Positions 17,865 to 26,921 are shown, numbered from the stretch's first letter. The stretch: 64,000 nt of DNA from Erwinia sp. 198 (GCF_003937915.1 NZ_RHUM01000009.1:124001-188000); one strand, 5' to 3'. Numbers and translations: made by a program. Notes: a model not told the origin generated them from the letters alone.

Positions 17865-17947
17865 TTCTTATACTCCTGTTTTAAGATTATTTTATCTTGC
17901 GACAGCAGGCCAGTAGCGTAAAATCCCTCTTTTGCAAGGGGGTAGGT

Positions 17948-18289
17948 ATGAAAAATGTTGTTCTAAGCATGCTGGCTAAAATTTCAAAAATAGACGCTGA
18001 AACCAAGCAGCTTACGGCCCGCGTGGAAGCGCAGTCGCTATTGATTAGCGCTCTTGTATTGGCCGTCAGTAAACAGGGTGGCGTAACAGAGATGATCGAA
18101 AGCGCGAACAAAGCTATCAACACAGTGATTGAGTCCGCTGACTCCGATGATGTTCTCAAATCTGATGCGGCCATCCTGCTGACGGAACTGCAAGAGTTAC
18201 TCACCATATCAAGAGCTGTAGATCGGGCCGAACCTGAAATAAATCACGAAGGACTCAACGAAATTACTGGTCTTTCCACAACTTCTTAA
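17948..18289 (+). CDS. IraP-like anti-adaptor protein
   Basis: A 113-residue protein starting at an ATG preceded by GGGGGTAGGT. The N-terminal 60 residues align by eye with E. coli IraP: MKN at the start, a charged heptad helix with K(E/Q)L-A(R/Q)VEA, a hydrophobic LLISALVLAVSKQ segment and a MIESANKAI element where IraP has LIDQVEGAL. IraP binds the response regulator RssB and so blocks delivery of sigma S to ClpXP. The C-terminal 30 residues are longer and unrelated. It sits in a phage-derived island, not at the E. coli iraP locus. Medium certainty. Confidence 0.6.
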   Translation: MKNVVLSMLAKISKIDAETKQLTARVEAQSLLISALVLAVSKQGGVTEMIESANKAINTVIESADSDDVLKSDAAILLTELQELLTISRAVDRAEPEINHEGLNEITGLSTTS

Positions 18290-18452
18290 ACCAGCCCATA
18301 CCGAAATCGCTTCTGCCATAGTAGTTTGCATGGGCGATTTCCTTATTGGGCGGGTCACATATCTGTACCGGCTTGCAAACCAGCAATGATATACAGGCGT
18401 AAAAAAGCCCGTATGCACAGCCTGGGATTATTAAGCGCCTGCTTTTAGCCAC
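18264..18452 (-). CDS. Hypothetical 62-residue ORF
   Basis: Begins with GTG and has no clear ribosome site. It has a hydrophobic N-terminal third (CAYGLFYACISLLVC) and a basic aromatic C-terminus (GMGWFKKLWKDQ). It overlaps the end of the IraP-like gene by 26 bp in convergent orientation. No family recognised. The composition is protein-like rather than a codon shadow, but support is weak. Confidence 0.25.
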   Translation of the reverse strand: MAKSRRLIIPGCAYGLFYACISLLVCKPVQICDPPNKEIAHANYYGRSDFGMGWFKKLWKDQ

Positions 18453-18642
18453 TTCAGGCGAGGTGCGCCCACCATATCTCTACAGCGAGATCCCTTGTAT
18501 CCTTAAATTACCGCTACAGTGATTTGAGAACAAATGGACAGTATGCTTTCCAGGTCGGCAGTAGATGCCTGTGTAAGTATCCGCATAATCGTGCCATCCA
18601 CATTTAGAGTTCTTCCTGCATTTATTTTGCCAACGAAGGAGA

Positions 18643-19097
18643 ACGCGCAAAGTTCGTTTTAGTAAGCATCAAATCATCACGGTAATTAAGTTAGTTGAAG
18701 CCGGACAAACAGTGAAAGCTGTCTGCGACCAGGCCGGCTCTCTGCAGCCAGGTATTACAACCGGGAGTCTGAATACGGTGGAATGGAAGCATCTGGTATT
18801 AAAAAGATAAAGGCTGTCGAGGAGGAGAACCGACGGCTCAGGCAGATTTTTGCCGTCCTCAGTGTTGAGGATCGGGCACTGAAAGATATTATCGAAAAAA
18901 GCTTTGAAACCAGCCAGGGCAAACAGCGTCTGTCGGCAGGTAACGCATTGCCGCTGCCCACATCTGAAGCGCTAAATCAGGGCTGCTCTGTTTATGCATG
19001 AGGCGCTGATTTGCGGTCGTCGCTTTCGTTCAACGTCGTCGATGATTTTTATCGTGAGGTTTTACCGATCGAAACAGACCTGAATCTGCCGGCCTGA
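18643..19097 (+). mobile_element. Degenerate IS3-family insertion sequence remnant
   Basis: From 18643 the frame reads RKVRFSKHQIITVIKLVEAG, the conserved N-terminus of IS3-family (IS407-group-like) OrfA, but the start codon is ACG. A frameshift near 18740 moves the rest (GGMEASGIKKIKAVEEENRR, then ALKDIIEKS) to another frame. OrfB survives only as its first residues (ALKPAR) and, after a large internal deletion and another frameshift, its catalytic-domain end FNVVDDFYREVLPIETDLNL. It is inactive. Confidence 0.85.
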
Positions 19098-19276
19098 CAA
19101 GGGATTCAGCCCGTTGGCATACTGCTTGCGTCCGGATTTCTGTATATAAAAACAGCTAAGCGGGGAAGGCACAGGGCAGGCTATGGCGATATCGGGAAGG
19201 CATACAGACAGGGTATCAAAATCAACCGGCAGGGCTGCCACAGGTTCACTAAGATAACTTTTATGCAGACGTTGGG
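19098..19276. other. Spacer between the IS remnant and ariR
   Basis: About 180 bp with no gene or strong hairpin. It may include decayed IS sequence. No T-run terminator for the ycgZ-ymgA-ariR operon is visible here. Confidence 0.4.
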
Positions 19277-19531
19277 TTACTCAGGGGTATCCTTCAGTCC
19301 TGTAAGCATTTCCAGACAGCTGCGAAGGATATCTGTCCTTACCACATCATTCGCACTTTCCATCTCAGCAACAAGATAAAAAAGGATAGATTTGCGGGAA
19401 ACTGAACCCGAATTTTTCAGGGCGAATCTGATCGCTTCATTAAACACTAATTTTTCTTCTTCATATTTTTCGCAAAATTCCTGAAGATGATAGTCTAGTG
19501 TAAGAGTGTTATCTGACAACATTTGCTGCAT
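19277..19531 (-). CDS. ariR: AriR/YmgB-like regulator of acid resistance and biofilm
   Basis: An 84-residue all-helical protein. It matches the AriR pattern as recalled from E. coli: EEEKLVFNEAIRFALKNSG aligns with EEESAVLGQAVTNLMLSGD, and SRKSILFYLVAEME with NKNIILSLIHSLE. The (S/N)DVVRTDILRSCLEMLTG segment aligns with the second AriR dimer helix. E. coli AriR is a small dimeric protein linked to acid resistance, biofilm and Rcs signalling. It starts 12 bp behind ymgA, so it is the third gene of a ycgZ-ymgA-ariR operon. Confidence 0.78.
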   Translation of the reverse strand: MQQMLSDNTLTLDYHLQEFCEKYEEEKLVFNEAIRFALKNSGSVSRKSILFYLVAEMESANDVVRTDILRSCLEMLTGLKDTPE

Positions 19532-19543
19532 CTGTTCCGGCCT

Positions 19544-19816
19544 TTATGTTTTATTTATATTAACGCTGTCGTTGGCGGCTGGCATTATTTCTCTGTTACC
19601 TGAACGGCGAATGTTATTGATATTTATTTCTTTTTTTACATTTTGAATAGCCAGCATAGCCGCGCAAATCTTTTCATTGCTTAATTCGTTATGAAGAAAA
19701 ATTTCAAGTTTAGTCAGTATTGCATACCATGAAACAGAGGATTTCTCCCTTAATTGAGAAAGTACCGCTTCACCAATGATTACTTCACTAAGCCTTTCAT
19801 ATTTGTCTTTTTGCAT
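19544..19816 (-). CDS. ymgA: YmgA-like two-component connector
   Basis: A 90-residue protein that follows E. coli YmgA along its length: ERLSEVIIGEAVLSQLREK against ERIKYEITGQAVLQILRMK, then a helix with ILTKLEIFL, and a polar tail containing RRSGNREIMPAAN where YmgA has RRTATADNKSMFN. In E. coli YmgA, YmgB and YcgZ are made together under BluR control and stimulate the Rcs phosphorelay. GGGAG lies five bases before the ATG. It sits between ycgZ and ariR in the same order as E. coli. Confidence 0.78.
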   Translation of the reverse strand: MQKDKYERLSEVIIGEAVLSQLREKSSVSWYAILTKLEIFLHNELSNEKICAAMLAIQNVKKEININNIRRSGNREIMPAANDSVNINKT

Positions 19817-19895
19817 TTTCGCTCCCTGAATGTTGTATGCCGTCAGTAATGCCTGTCAATGCGTCTTGCTAAAGAGCCAGCCCGGAAAGTTGCCT

Positions 19896-20135
19896 CTATT
19901 CGCAAAACAGAAGTCCAATCAGCTCCTGAAGATGCATCTCTTCTTCCACTGAAGTAGCGGTATCAATACGTGCCAACAGTTGCATACACAGGGCTTTACG
20001 GTTCAGGGTACGGCCTGAACGGAGTATCTCTAATGCGACTGAACCCAGTGTCTCTTGCTGTGAAGGAAGGGCTGCACGAGCGAAAAATGCTGAAACAGAG
20101 GTGCTCATATTGGTTGTGCGTAGGGCCTGTTGCAT
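19896..20135 (-). CDS. ycgZ: YcgZ-like two-component connector
   Basis: A 79-residue protein when started at 20135, where GGAG has six-base spacing; an ATG four codons earlier lacks a site. It aligns with E. coli YcgZ (78 aa) throughout: SAFFARAALPSQQETLGSVA with TRYFAKANLHTQQETLGEIV, ILRSGRTLNRKALC with ILKDGRNLSRKSLC, and the shared end LIGLLF. It is first in the ycgZ-ymgA-ariR operon. A TATAAC hexamer on the minus strand near 20181-20186 is a possible -10. The E. coli regulators BluR and BluF are not in the window. Confidence 0.85.
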   Translation of the reverse strand: MQQALRTTNMSTSVSAFFARAALPSQQETLGSVALEILRSGRTLNRKALCMQLLARIDTATSVEEEMHLQELIGLLFCE

Positions 20136-20447
20136 CAGGAACTCCATTGTATTTTAAGTAAACAGCGAGTTGCCGCTTAAGTTATACAAAATGATCAAAG
20201 CTGTACAGGTTTATTTTTTCCAAAAAAAGTCAGCCTGCTGTTTCAATGCTTCCCCTGCTGCTTTAGAGAAACAGCGGGGAAAGAAGGACGCTCCGGGGGG
20301 AGATTATTGGAAGCTGACTAAGTAAAAAGCCGCATACATTTGAATACGCCGCTGATACCTCCGGCATCAGTTGCTTTGCATGTTGAATGAGATAAACCGA
20401 GCTACGCCGTGGATCTGTCCCTAAACCAGTACCAGGCAACGAGTTTT
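20136..20447. other. Promoter-side region of ycgZ
   Basis: No gene. It contains the probable ycgZ promoter and an imperfect GC hairpin at about 20248-20284 (CTTCCCC-TGCTG...CAGCG-GGGAAAG) without a T-run. The GCTGTACAG near 20198-20207 (CTGTACAG palindrome) could be part of an operator. Confidence 0.35.
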
Positions 20448-20634
20448 GCTATGGGCTGTTCAGCGAGCAGGGGATCGGCAAGATGATAGGGCGTGCGACG
20501 ATCGGGCTGGAGGACACCATACCGGATGACATGCTGAACCGTGGCGTCGTGGCGCTGCAGGTGATGAAATTCAGGATGACCGATTGCCGTTCCAACTGTT
20601 CAATCCTGATAAGGGAGACTTCTGACCATGGCAC
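20448..20634 (+). pseudogene. Degenerate ORF, copy 1 of a duplicated unknown gene
   Basis: One frame reads IPDDMLNRGVVALQV; after a frameshift near 20560 another reads DEIQDDRLPFQLFNPDKGDF and stops. The same two elements, in the same order, occur in the copy at 20828-21152 (AEEMLNYGAV, then DEI and LPFQLVNPD). DNA identity is clear across ATTGCCGTTCCA(A/G)CTG(G/T)TCAATCCTGAT. The family is not recognised. The upstream boundary is uncertain. Confidence 0.5.
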
Positions 20635-20717
20635 TAAGCGCAGGTTTATTTCCTCAATACAGGAAAATAACAATATAAAAAGCTGCACCTACCGGGGTAT
20701 GAAAGCAGATAGATTGT

Positions 20718-20748
20718 AAAAAAGGCCCGCAGGGGGGTAACTGCGGGC
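20718..20748 (-). terminator. Terminator-like hairpin A in the island
   Basis: On the minus strand GCCCGCAG pairs with CTGCGGGC and is followed by C and a T6 run. No convincing minus-strand gene lies immediately upstream of it. Confidence 0.6.
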
Positions 20749-20827
20749 AAAAGTAAGAGATATATCGATATTTGTTTGTTTTTCGTACAGTTTGATTCTA
20801 TCCCTGTATACAATTTAATTTTATGTT

Positions 20828-21152
20828 GTGGATCATTATTCCCCGCACTTAACATCAGCCGTAAGAAATTTACTAAGCATGCACGAGAGTGACCGTTGGC
20901 TGGGAACCGCCTTACCAGACGGTAGCTTGATAGCGGAGGAAATGCTGAATTATGGTGCTGTAAGTGATGAAATTGGGGGGCGCTCAATTGCCGTTCCAGC
21001 TGGTCAATCCTGATTACAGGGCTTCAGGAGGATTTTTTCCCCGGCACAAAGGTATAAAATTCCGTGTTCCTTCCGAAAATCCACTAAGTTATTATCAGGA
21101 ACCTGGTTTTTTAGAGGACAGCAAGGTTAAAAATGAACGTCAGGGACACTGA
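20828..21152 (+). pseudogene. Duplicated unknown gene, copy 2, split at a G6 run
   Basis: The first frame (20828-21013) starts MDHYSPHLTSAVRNLL and reads through AEEMLNYGAVSDEIGG. The continuation LPFQLVNPDYRASGG to NERQGH lies in the next frame up to 21152. Removing one G from the six at 20975-20980 joins them into a single frame of 107 codons plus stop. The shared elements with copy 1 are AEEMLN/PDDMLN, DEI and LPFQL(V/F)NPD. No family recognised. It could be broken, or switched by slippage at the G-run. Confidence 0.5.
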
Positions 21153-21333
21153 AGAGATGGCGGATGTGGAGTGGGCTATTGGCTCAGCCGTACGTCGCCT
21201 GCTTGCCCGTAATGCGGAAATAATTCCAACAAATATTCTTGCAGAGTTAACCGTACTAACCACCTCTCATAACCCGGGTGAAATAGAAAAAATAACAAAA
21301 GCCATCGCCTGGATCCGAGCTCGTATCAATTAA
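21133..21333 (+). CDS. Small helical AriR-like protein
   Basis: A 66-residue protein with AAGG upstream of the ATG. VEWAIGSAVRRLLARNAEIIP aligns loosely with the AriR helix ESAVLGQAVTNLMLSGDNV, followed by NILAELTVLTT and a final KAIAWIRARI. Size and pattern fit the YmgB/AriR family, but similarity is near the limit of what can be judged by eye. It overlaps the tail of the preceding split gene by 20 bp, so it may be coupled to it. Confidence 0.5.
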   Translation: MNVRDTEEMADVEWAIGSAVRRLLARNAEIIPTNILAELTVLTTSHNPGEIEKITKAIAWIRARIN

Positions 21334-21357
21334 AAAGCCCACGGGAGGCAGTGGGCT
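21331..21357 (-). terminator. Terminator of the DUF6404-like gene (hairpin B)
   Basis: On the minus strand AGCCCAC pairs with GTGGGCT around an 8-nt loop and is followed by TTTTA. It lies 29 bp after the stop of the minus-strand gene at 21386. It is convergent with the AriR-like ORF, which ends 21333. Confidence 0.75.
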
Positions 21358-21385
21358 AAGCAGTAACTGGCAGGAGCAGCACGGG

Positions 21386-21751
21386 CTAGATCTCACTCCA
21401 TGCCGGAAGATGATTGGCTTTTCCCCGCCATACTTCCAGGGCCGACATGAAAAGGCCAGCTGCTATCCCAACAGTGACGATGGTCACTAACGCCGAAAAG
21501 AGATGCTCTTGCTCTCCCTTCCAAAAGACGAACCACATTACGATGCCCCAAAACGTAGTGTTTACGCTTGTCATGCACAGGAAGTTCGTCCAAAAACGGC
21601 TAAGAGGAGGCGGAGCAACATTGATGCCTATTTTCCATAAAAACAGGTGACACGGGGGAGCATAGAGGCATTCCCACATCCCTTTTTGTTTCATAATGGC
21701 GAAAGCGCGATTTTTTTTGCGTTCAAAGGCAAGGTTCTTTTTCATCGTCAT
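21386..21751 (-). CDS. DUF6404-like small membrane protein
   Basis: A 121-residue protein with a basic N-terminus. The family-like core is MWECLYAPPCHLFLWKIGIN followed by PPPLSRFWTNFL, then two transmembrane helices (TTFWGIVMWFVFWK and HLFSALVTIVTVGIAAGLFMSAL). The APP...LLWxxG...PP...F pattern is that of DUF6404 proteins found in enterobacterial accessory regions, as I recall them. Function unknown. It has its own terminator and is isolated from other minus-strand genes. The ribosome site is weak. Confidence 0.65.
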   Translation of the reverse strand: MTMKKNLAFERKKNRAFAIMKQKGMWECLYAPPCHLFLWKIGINVAPPPLSRFWTNFLCMTSVNTTFWGIVMWFVFWKGEQEHLFSALVTIVTVGIAAGLFMSALEVWRGKANHLPAWSEI

Positions 21752-21867
21752 AAACCCACATAATTCCCCAGGTTATTTAAGGGTAGTTCATGAGAGGGAA
21801 ATGATTCTCTTTTTAAGACTTATTACAAAGTCATTAACAATTGGCCCACGGCCTCGTTATAGAGAAA

Positions 21868-21893
21868 GAAAAAAGCCCGCAGGGGAAGCGGGC
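21868..21893 (-). terminator. Terminator-like hairpin C in the island
   Basis: GCCCGC/GCGGGC stem with a 7-nt loop; on the minus strand a T-run follows. No gene is visible upstream of it on the minus strand. It closely resembles hairpin A, and a decayed version is visible at 22033-22057. Confidence 0.5.
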
Positions 21894-22329
21894 AAGTGAA
21901 TGAACCACTTATGATGAACGTGGCCTACGGTACAGTATTATTAATATATTTATGTGATGAAACTCACATGCTTCAGGCAACAGGTCAGACCAGGAGAAAT
22001 CCTGACATACGGAAAAAAGCAATTTTCAGCCAAAAAAAGCCCGCCGAAAGCTACGGGAAAAGTGGTAGCGGATGTTGTTTTTTGTAGCTTGTAGAGTAAA
22101 GGCTCAGGCCAACCGGGTATTGATTCTTATCGAGCCACAGCACGACAGAGGAGGCGACCCGGGCCTGAGATAGTGCTGAATATTTTTTGAGGGTACGATG
22201 CGACCGGCCGAAAACCCAACGTTTCATAGCTTACCGTGCAATTTGTTACCATGGAGTGTAAGATACTATCCCATCGGAAGTTTATACGAATTAGTCACTT
22301 TCGAACATGTATACCAGGTTGTGTGCCAA
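21894..22329. other. Right edge of the accessory island, no gene seen
   Basis: About 440 bp of low-coding sequence between hairpin C and the thrS operator. Short frames here lack ribosome sites and recognisable features. E. coli arpB and yniD are not present. Confidence 0.5.
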
Positions 22330-22349
22330 ATTAGCAAATGTGAGCTAAT
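22330..22349 (+). promoter_or_regulatory. Upstream stem-loop of the thrS leader
   Basis: ATTAGC pairs with GCTAAT around the loop AAATGTGA, about 100 nt before the thrS ATG. In E. coli the thrS operator has a second tRNA-like arm (domain 4) in about this place. A UGU in the loop is suggestive. Assignment is by position and shape only. Confidence 0.45.
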
Positions 22350-22396
22350 GATAAGATGCAACTTACTAATTTATAAATGAAAAATGACTTTTGTAT

Positions 22397-22417
22397 GTAG
22401 CCTTGCGTATGGGTTAC
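22397..22417 (+). promoter_or_regulatory. ThrRS translational operator, anticodon-like arm (domain 2)
   Basis: GTAGCCT pairs with GGGTTAC (two wobble pairs) and closes a 7-nt loop TGCGTAT. The CGU stands exactly at anticodon positions 34-36 and is followed by A37. Relative to the thrS ATG the CGU is at -33 to -31; the E. coli operator has CGU at about -32 to -30. ThrRS binds this mimic of tRNA-Thr and represses its own translation. The ribosome site AAGGA lies just downstream (22428-22432). Confidence 0.8.
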
Positions 22418-22438
22418 CACTGCAGCTAAGGATGTATC

Positions 22439-24367
22439 ATGCCTGTAATTACACTTCCTGATGGAAGTCAGCGTACCTTCGATCACGCCGTTAGCGTGAT
22501 GGAGATTGCTCAGGACATCGGTCCGGGCCTGGCGAAAGCCTGTATCGCAGGTCGCGTAAACGGCGAGCTGGTGGATGCGGTCGATCCGATCGCGGAAGAC
22601 GCGAACGTCGCCATCATTACCGCTAAAGATGAAGCCGGGCTGGAAATTATTCGCCACTCCTGTGCGCACCTGTTGGGACACGCGATCAAGCAGCTGTGGC
22701 CAGATACCAAAATGGCAATCGGCCCGGTTATCGACAACGGTTTTTACTACGATGTCGATATGGATCATACCCTGACCCAGGAAGATATTGAGCTGCTGGA
22801 AAAGCGTATGCACCAGCTGGCCGAAACGAATTATAACGTCGTTAAGAAAAAGGTGAGCTGGCAGGAGGCGCGTGACGCTTTTGCTGCCCGTGGCGAAACC
22901 TATAAGATAACTATTCTTGACGAAAATATCAGTCACGACGACCGTCCGGGCCTCTATCATCACGAAGAGTACGTGGATATGTGTCGTGGCCCGCACGTGC
23001 CTAACATGCGCTTCTGCCATCACTTTAAGCTGCAGAAAATCTCCGGCGCCTACTGGCGCGGCGACAGCAATAACAAAATGCTGCAGCGTATCTACGGCAC
23101 TGCCTGGGCGGATAAAAAGCAGCTGTCTGCTTATTTGCAACGCCTGGAAGAAGCGGCCAGGCGCGACCACCGTAAAATCGGTAAACAGCTTGACCTGTAT
23201 CATATGCAGGAAGAAGCGCCGGGCATGGTGTTCTGGCACAATGACGGCTGGACGATTTTCCGCGAGCTGGAAGTTTTCGTCCGCAGCAAACTAACTGAGT
23301 ATAACTACCAGGAAGTGAAAGGTCCGCTGATGATGGACCGCGTGCTGTGGGAGAAAACCGGCCACTGGGAAAACTATAAAGAAGCAATGTTCACCACCTC
23401 TTCGGAGAACCGTGAATACTGCATCAAGCCAATGAATTGCCCTGGTCACGTGCAAATTTTCAATCAGGGTCTAAAATCTTACCGCGACCTGCCGCTGCGT
23501 ATGGCGGAATTTGGTAGCTGCCATCGCAACGAACCATCTGGCGCGCTGCATGGCCTGATGCGCGTACGCGGCTTCACCCAGGACGACGCGCATATCTTCT
23601 GCACGGAAGAACAGGTGCGCGCTGAAGTGAACAGCTGCATCCGTATGGTGTACGACATGTACAGCACCTTCGGTTTTGAAAAAATCGTGGTGAAACTGTC
23701 AACCCGTCCGGTTAAGCGCATCGGTAGTGACGAACAGTGGGATCGTGCAGAAGCCGATCTGGCTGCCGCGCTGAAAGAGAACGCTATCCCGTTCGAGTAT
23801 CAGCCGGGCGAGGGCGCATTTTACGGCCCTAAAATTGAGTTCACCCTGTATGACTGTCTGGATCGCGCATGGCAGTGCGGCACCGTTCAGCTGGACTTCT
23901 CGCTGCCGGGCCGCCTGAGCGCCTCCTACGTGGGTGAAAATAATGAACGTCAGGTGCCGGTGATGATCCACCGCGCTATCCTGGGTTCTGTGGAGCGCTT
24001 TATCGGTATTTTAACCGAAGAGTACGCCGGTTTCTTCCCGACCTGGCTGGCTCCTGTACAAGTAGTGGTGATGAATATCACCGATGGCCAGTCCGAATAT
24101 GTTGCAGAATTGACCCAAAAACTTCAGAATGCGGGCATTCGTGTAAAAGCGGACTTGAGAAACGAGAAGATTGGCTTTAAAATCCGCGAGCACACGTTAC
24201 GTCGTGTCCCCTATATGTTGGTCTGTGGTGATAAAGAGGTGGAAGCAGGCAAGGTTGCCGTTCGCACCCGCCGTGGTAAAGACCTGGGCAGCATGGACGT
24301 AAACGAAGCGATCGCGAAGCTGCAGGATGAAATCCGCAGTCGCAATCTTCATCAACTGGAGGAATAA
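22439..24367 (+). CDS. thrS: Threonine-tRNA ligase ThrS
   Basis: Class II aminoacyl-tRNA synthetase charging tRNA-Thr. The 642-residue length equals E. coli. Domain order: TGS (1-60), editing domain with [10 protein letters not shown] (about 73-82), class II core, and anticodon-binding domain (about 535-640). Zinc and active-site residues lie in KPMNCPGHV (Cys), [14 protein letters not shown] with [13 protein letters not shown] (motif 2 and His), and [13 protein letters not shown] (His, motif 3). The leader carries the autoregulatory operator. infC follows after 3 bp. Confidence 0.99.
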   Translation: MPVITLPDGSQRTFDHAVSVMEIAQDIGPGLAKACIAGRVNGELVDAVDPIAEDANVAIITAKDEAGLEIIRHSCAHLLGHAIKQLWPDTKMAIGPVIDNGFYYDVDMDHTLTQEDIELLEKRMHQLAETNYNVVKKKVSWQEARDAFAARGETYKITILDENISHDDRPGLYHHEEYVDMCRGPHVPNMRFCHHFKLQKISGAYWRGDSNNKMLQRIYGTAWADKKQLSAYLQRLEEAARRDHRKIGKQLDLYHMQEEAPGMVFWHNDGWTIFRELEVFVRSKLTEYNYQEVKGPLMMDRVLWEKTGHWENYKEAMFTTSSENREYCIKPMNCPGHVQIFNQGLKSYRDLPLRMAEFGSCHRNEPSGALHGLMRVRGFTQDDAHIFCTEEQVRAEVNSCIRMVYDMYSTFGFEKIVVKLSTRPVKRIGSDEQWDRAEADLAAALKENAIPFEYQPGEGAFYGPKIEFTLYDCLDRAWQCGTVQLDFSLPGRLSASYVGENNERQVPVMIHRAILGSVERFIGILTEEYAGFFPTWLAPVQVVVMNITDGQSEYVAELTQKLQNAGIRVKADLRNEKIGFKIREHTLRRVPYMLVCGDKEVEAGKVAVRTRRGKDLGSMDVNEAIAKLQDEIRSRNLHQLEE

Positions 24368-24370
24368 GGT

Positions 24371-24922
24371 ATTAAAGGCGGAAAACGAGTTCAACCGGCG
24401 CGTCCTAATCGCATTAACAAAGAAATCCGCGCCACCGAGGTTCGTCTGACTGGCGTCGATGGCGAGCAGATTGGTATTGTCAGTCTGAATGAGGCTTTAG
24501 AAAAAGCAGAGGAAGCAGGCGTTGATTTAGTTGAAATCAGCCCTAACGCCGAGCCGCCCGTTTGCCGTATCATGGATTACGGCAAGTTCCTTTACGAGAA
24601 AAGCAAATCTTCTAAAGAACAGAAGAAAAAGCAAAAAATTATCCAGGTTAAGGAAATTAAATTCCGTCCTGGTACCGATGATGGCGACTATCAGGTAAAA
24701 CTACGCAACCTGATTCGCTTTCTGGAAGAGGGTGATAAAGCTAAAATCACGCTGCGTTTCCGCGGTCGTGAGATGGCGCACCAGCAGATCGGTATGGAAA
24801 TGCTTAACCGCGTCCGTAAAGATCTGTGTGAAGACATGGATCTGGCGATTGTCGAATCCTTCCCTTCGAAGATCGAAGGTCGTCAGATGATCATGGTGCT
24901 CGCTCCTAAGAAGAAACAGTAG
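24371..24922 (+). CDS. infC: Translation initiation factor IF-3, AUU start
   Basis: IF-3 prevents premature 50S joining and proofreads start codons. The gene begins with ATT at 24371: ATTAAAGGCGGAAAACG matches the E. coli infC start, and thrS ends 3 bp before. AUU lets IF-3 repress its own translation. Product 183 residues (E. coli 180). The N domain has [20 protein letters not shown], the linker is Lys-rich, and the C domain has [14 protein letters not shown] and ends APKKKQ. A three-residue insertion (CEDMDL region) accounts for the extra length. A search requiring ATG/GTG/TTG starts would truncate it. Confidence 0.97.
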   Translation: MKGGKRVQPARPNRINKEIRATEVRLTGVDGEQIGIVSLNEALEKAEEAGVDLVEISPNAEPPVCRIMDYGKFLYEKSKSSKEQKKKQKIIQVKEIKFRPGTDDGDYQVKLRNLIRFLEEGDKAKITLRFRGREMAHQQIGMEMLNRVRKDLCEDMDLAIVESFPSKIEGRQMIMVLAPKKKQ

Positions 24923-25014
24923 GCCATAAAGCAGCAGCGGTTCGGCGGCTCGCCGTCAATCGCTGTTCGCCTGCCTGTTTTATTTTATTAACAATGCGAA
25001 GTGGATGTTTTTAA

Positions 25015-25212
<198 letters not shown>

Positions 25213-25253
25213 GTCTATTTTTTTTAATTCAGAATATTAAACAGGAGAGCTAA

Positions 25254-25610
<357 letters not shown>

Positions 25611-25618
25611 GTCAGGTG

Positions 25619-25649
25619 AAAGAGGGAGCTTGCTCCCTCTTTTATTTTG
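25619..25649 (+). terminator. Terminator after rplT
   Basis: AGAGGGAGC-TT-GCTCCCTCT is a perfect 9-bp stem followed by TTTATTTTG. It separates the rpmI-rplT operon from the pheM promoter. Confidence 0.95.
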
Positions 25650-25665
25650 TAACCGCAGCAAAAGA

Positions 25666-25694
25666 TTGACATTTTTGTCCATGCGTTTTTCAAT
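25666..25694 (+). promoter_or_regulatory. Probable sigma70 promoter of pheM-pheST
   Basis: TTGACA at 25666-25671 is a consensus -35. Seventeen bases later TTCAAT (25689-25694) is a moderate -10. It lies 30-60 bp upstream of the pheM leader ATG. Confidence 0.65.
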
Positions 25695-25725
25695 AGAGCC
25701 TCTTTTGACGACCAGGCAACGCATT

Positions 25726-25767
25726 ATGACCGCGAATTTCCGTTTCTTTTTTTACTTTAGCACCTGA
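25726..25767 (+). CDS. pheM: pheST leader peptide PheM
   Basis: Reads MTANFRFFFYFST then TGA: 13 residues with five Phe, nearly identical to the E. coli leader. Ribosome stalling at the Phe codons when charged tRNA-Phe is scarce prevents formation of the downstream attenuator and lets RNA polymerase read into pheS-pheT. It is regulatory rather than a functional protein. Confidence 0.95.
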   Translation: MTANFRFFFYFST

Positions 25768-25813
25768 ACATCGGGGGCTTGTGCGCAAAGAAAAGAAACG
25801 AAAAATCGCGCTG

Positions 25814-26906
<1,093 letters not shown>

Positions 26907-26921
26907 GAGCGGGTAAAACCT

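Noticed and set aside
18209..18418. 69-codon minus-strand frame overlapping the end of the IraP-like gene
   Set aside because: No ribosome site and it overlaps the coding strand of a better-supported gene. The neighbouring frame 18264-18452 has a more protein-like sequence and was kept only at low confidence.
21896..22087. 63-codon plus-strand frame near the right edge of the island
   Set aside because: Starts inside hairpin C, no ribosome site, no family, poor codon pattern.
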